A stretch of DNA of 5,166 nt from Bacillota bacterium (GTDB taxonomy: Bacteria > Bacillota > Clostridia > Oscillospirales > Oscillospiraceae), in NCBI GenBank assembly GCA_023406225.1, contig JAEXWS010000212.1, positions 1 through 5,166 of the forward strand, read 5' to 3'. The notes below the pieces were generated by a model, which saw only the letters and a program-made list of their open reading frames with translations, was not told where the DNA came from and searched no databases. A program made the translations under genes and the position numbers. Positions 5,126 through 5,166 of this stretch are shown here, piece after piece. Each line of letters opens with the position of its first letter. The first letter of the stretch is position 1.

Positions 5126-5166
5126 AACCAAGTCTGCAAAGAATTTGAGGCGGCAAGGTTCCATCC

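Noticed and set aside
1..5166. CRISPR array, tRNA or rRNA gene, insertion sequence, phage or defence gene
   Set aside because: No spaced repeats, cloverleaf, terminal inverted repeats or transposase/integrase motifs were seen by eye. The coding content is housekeeping.

Overview
The window reads as ordinary chromosomal housekeeping DNA from a GC-rich, low-oxygen Firmicute. The best guess is a gut member of the Oscillospiraceae (Flavonifractor/Lawsonibacter-like). That guess rests on strong G/C third positions, AGGAGG-type ribosome binding sites, a Clostridia-style iscS-iscU pair, and a YhfW-type FAD/Rieske protein. It is an inference from style and gene content, not from a marker gene.

Layout, left to right. 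Positions 1-48 may be the last codons of an upstream gene, followed at once by a strong hairpin terminator. Next, on the + strand, is a secreted VanY-type D,D-carboxypeptidase (181-1056) with an Ala/Pro/Glu repeat tail. It is closed by a 20-bp perfect hairpin that can stop transcription in both directions. A clear promoter inside an AT-rich island, with a small dyad over its -10 region, then drives a two-gene Fe-S cluster assembly operon: cysteine desulfurase iscS (1208-2395) and scaffold iscU (2411-2851). A terminator between convergent genes closes that operon. On the - strand follow a small YfcE-type metallophosphoesterase (2899-3366) with its own promoter, and a 476-residue FAD-dependent oxidoreductase with a C-terminal Rieske [2Fe-2S] domain (3578-5008). 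A probable regulatory region at the right edge (5009-5166) holds a tandem 11-bp repeat and a short dyad.

How the genes relate: IscS takes sulfur from cysteine and passes it to IscU, where [2Fe-2S] clusters are built. The Rieske domain of the oxidoreductase is a likely client, but nothing in the sequence shows a direct link. The carboxypeptidase trims cell-wall peptides outside the membrane and appears independent of the rest. All five main genes are intact, with expected lengths and active-site residues. I found no mobile element, CRISPR array, tRNA or rRNA, and no convincing new multi-gene system. The points most worth a second look are the cysteine-rich tail on IscU, the candidate operator in front of iscS, and the repeat-bearing region at the right edge.
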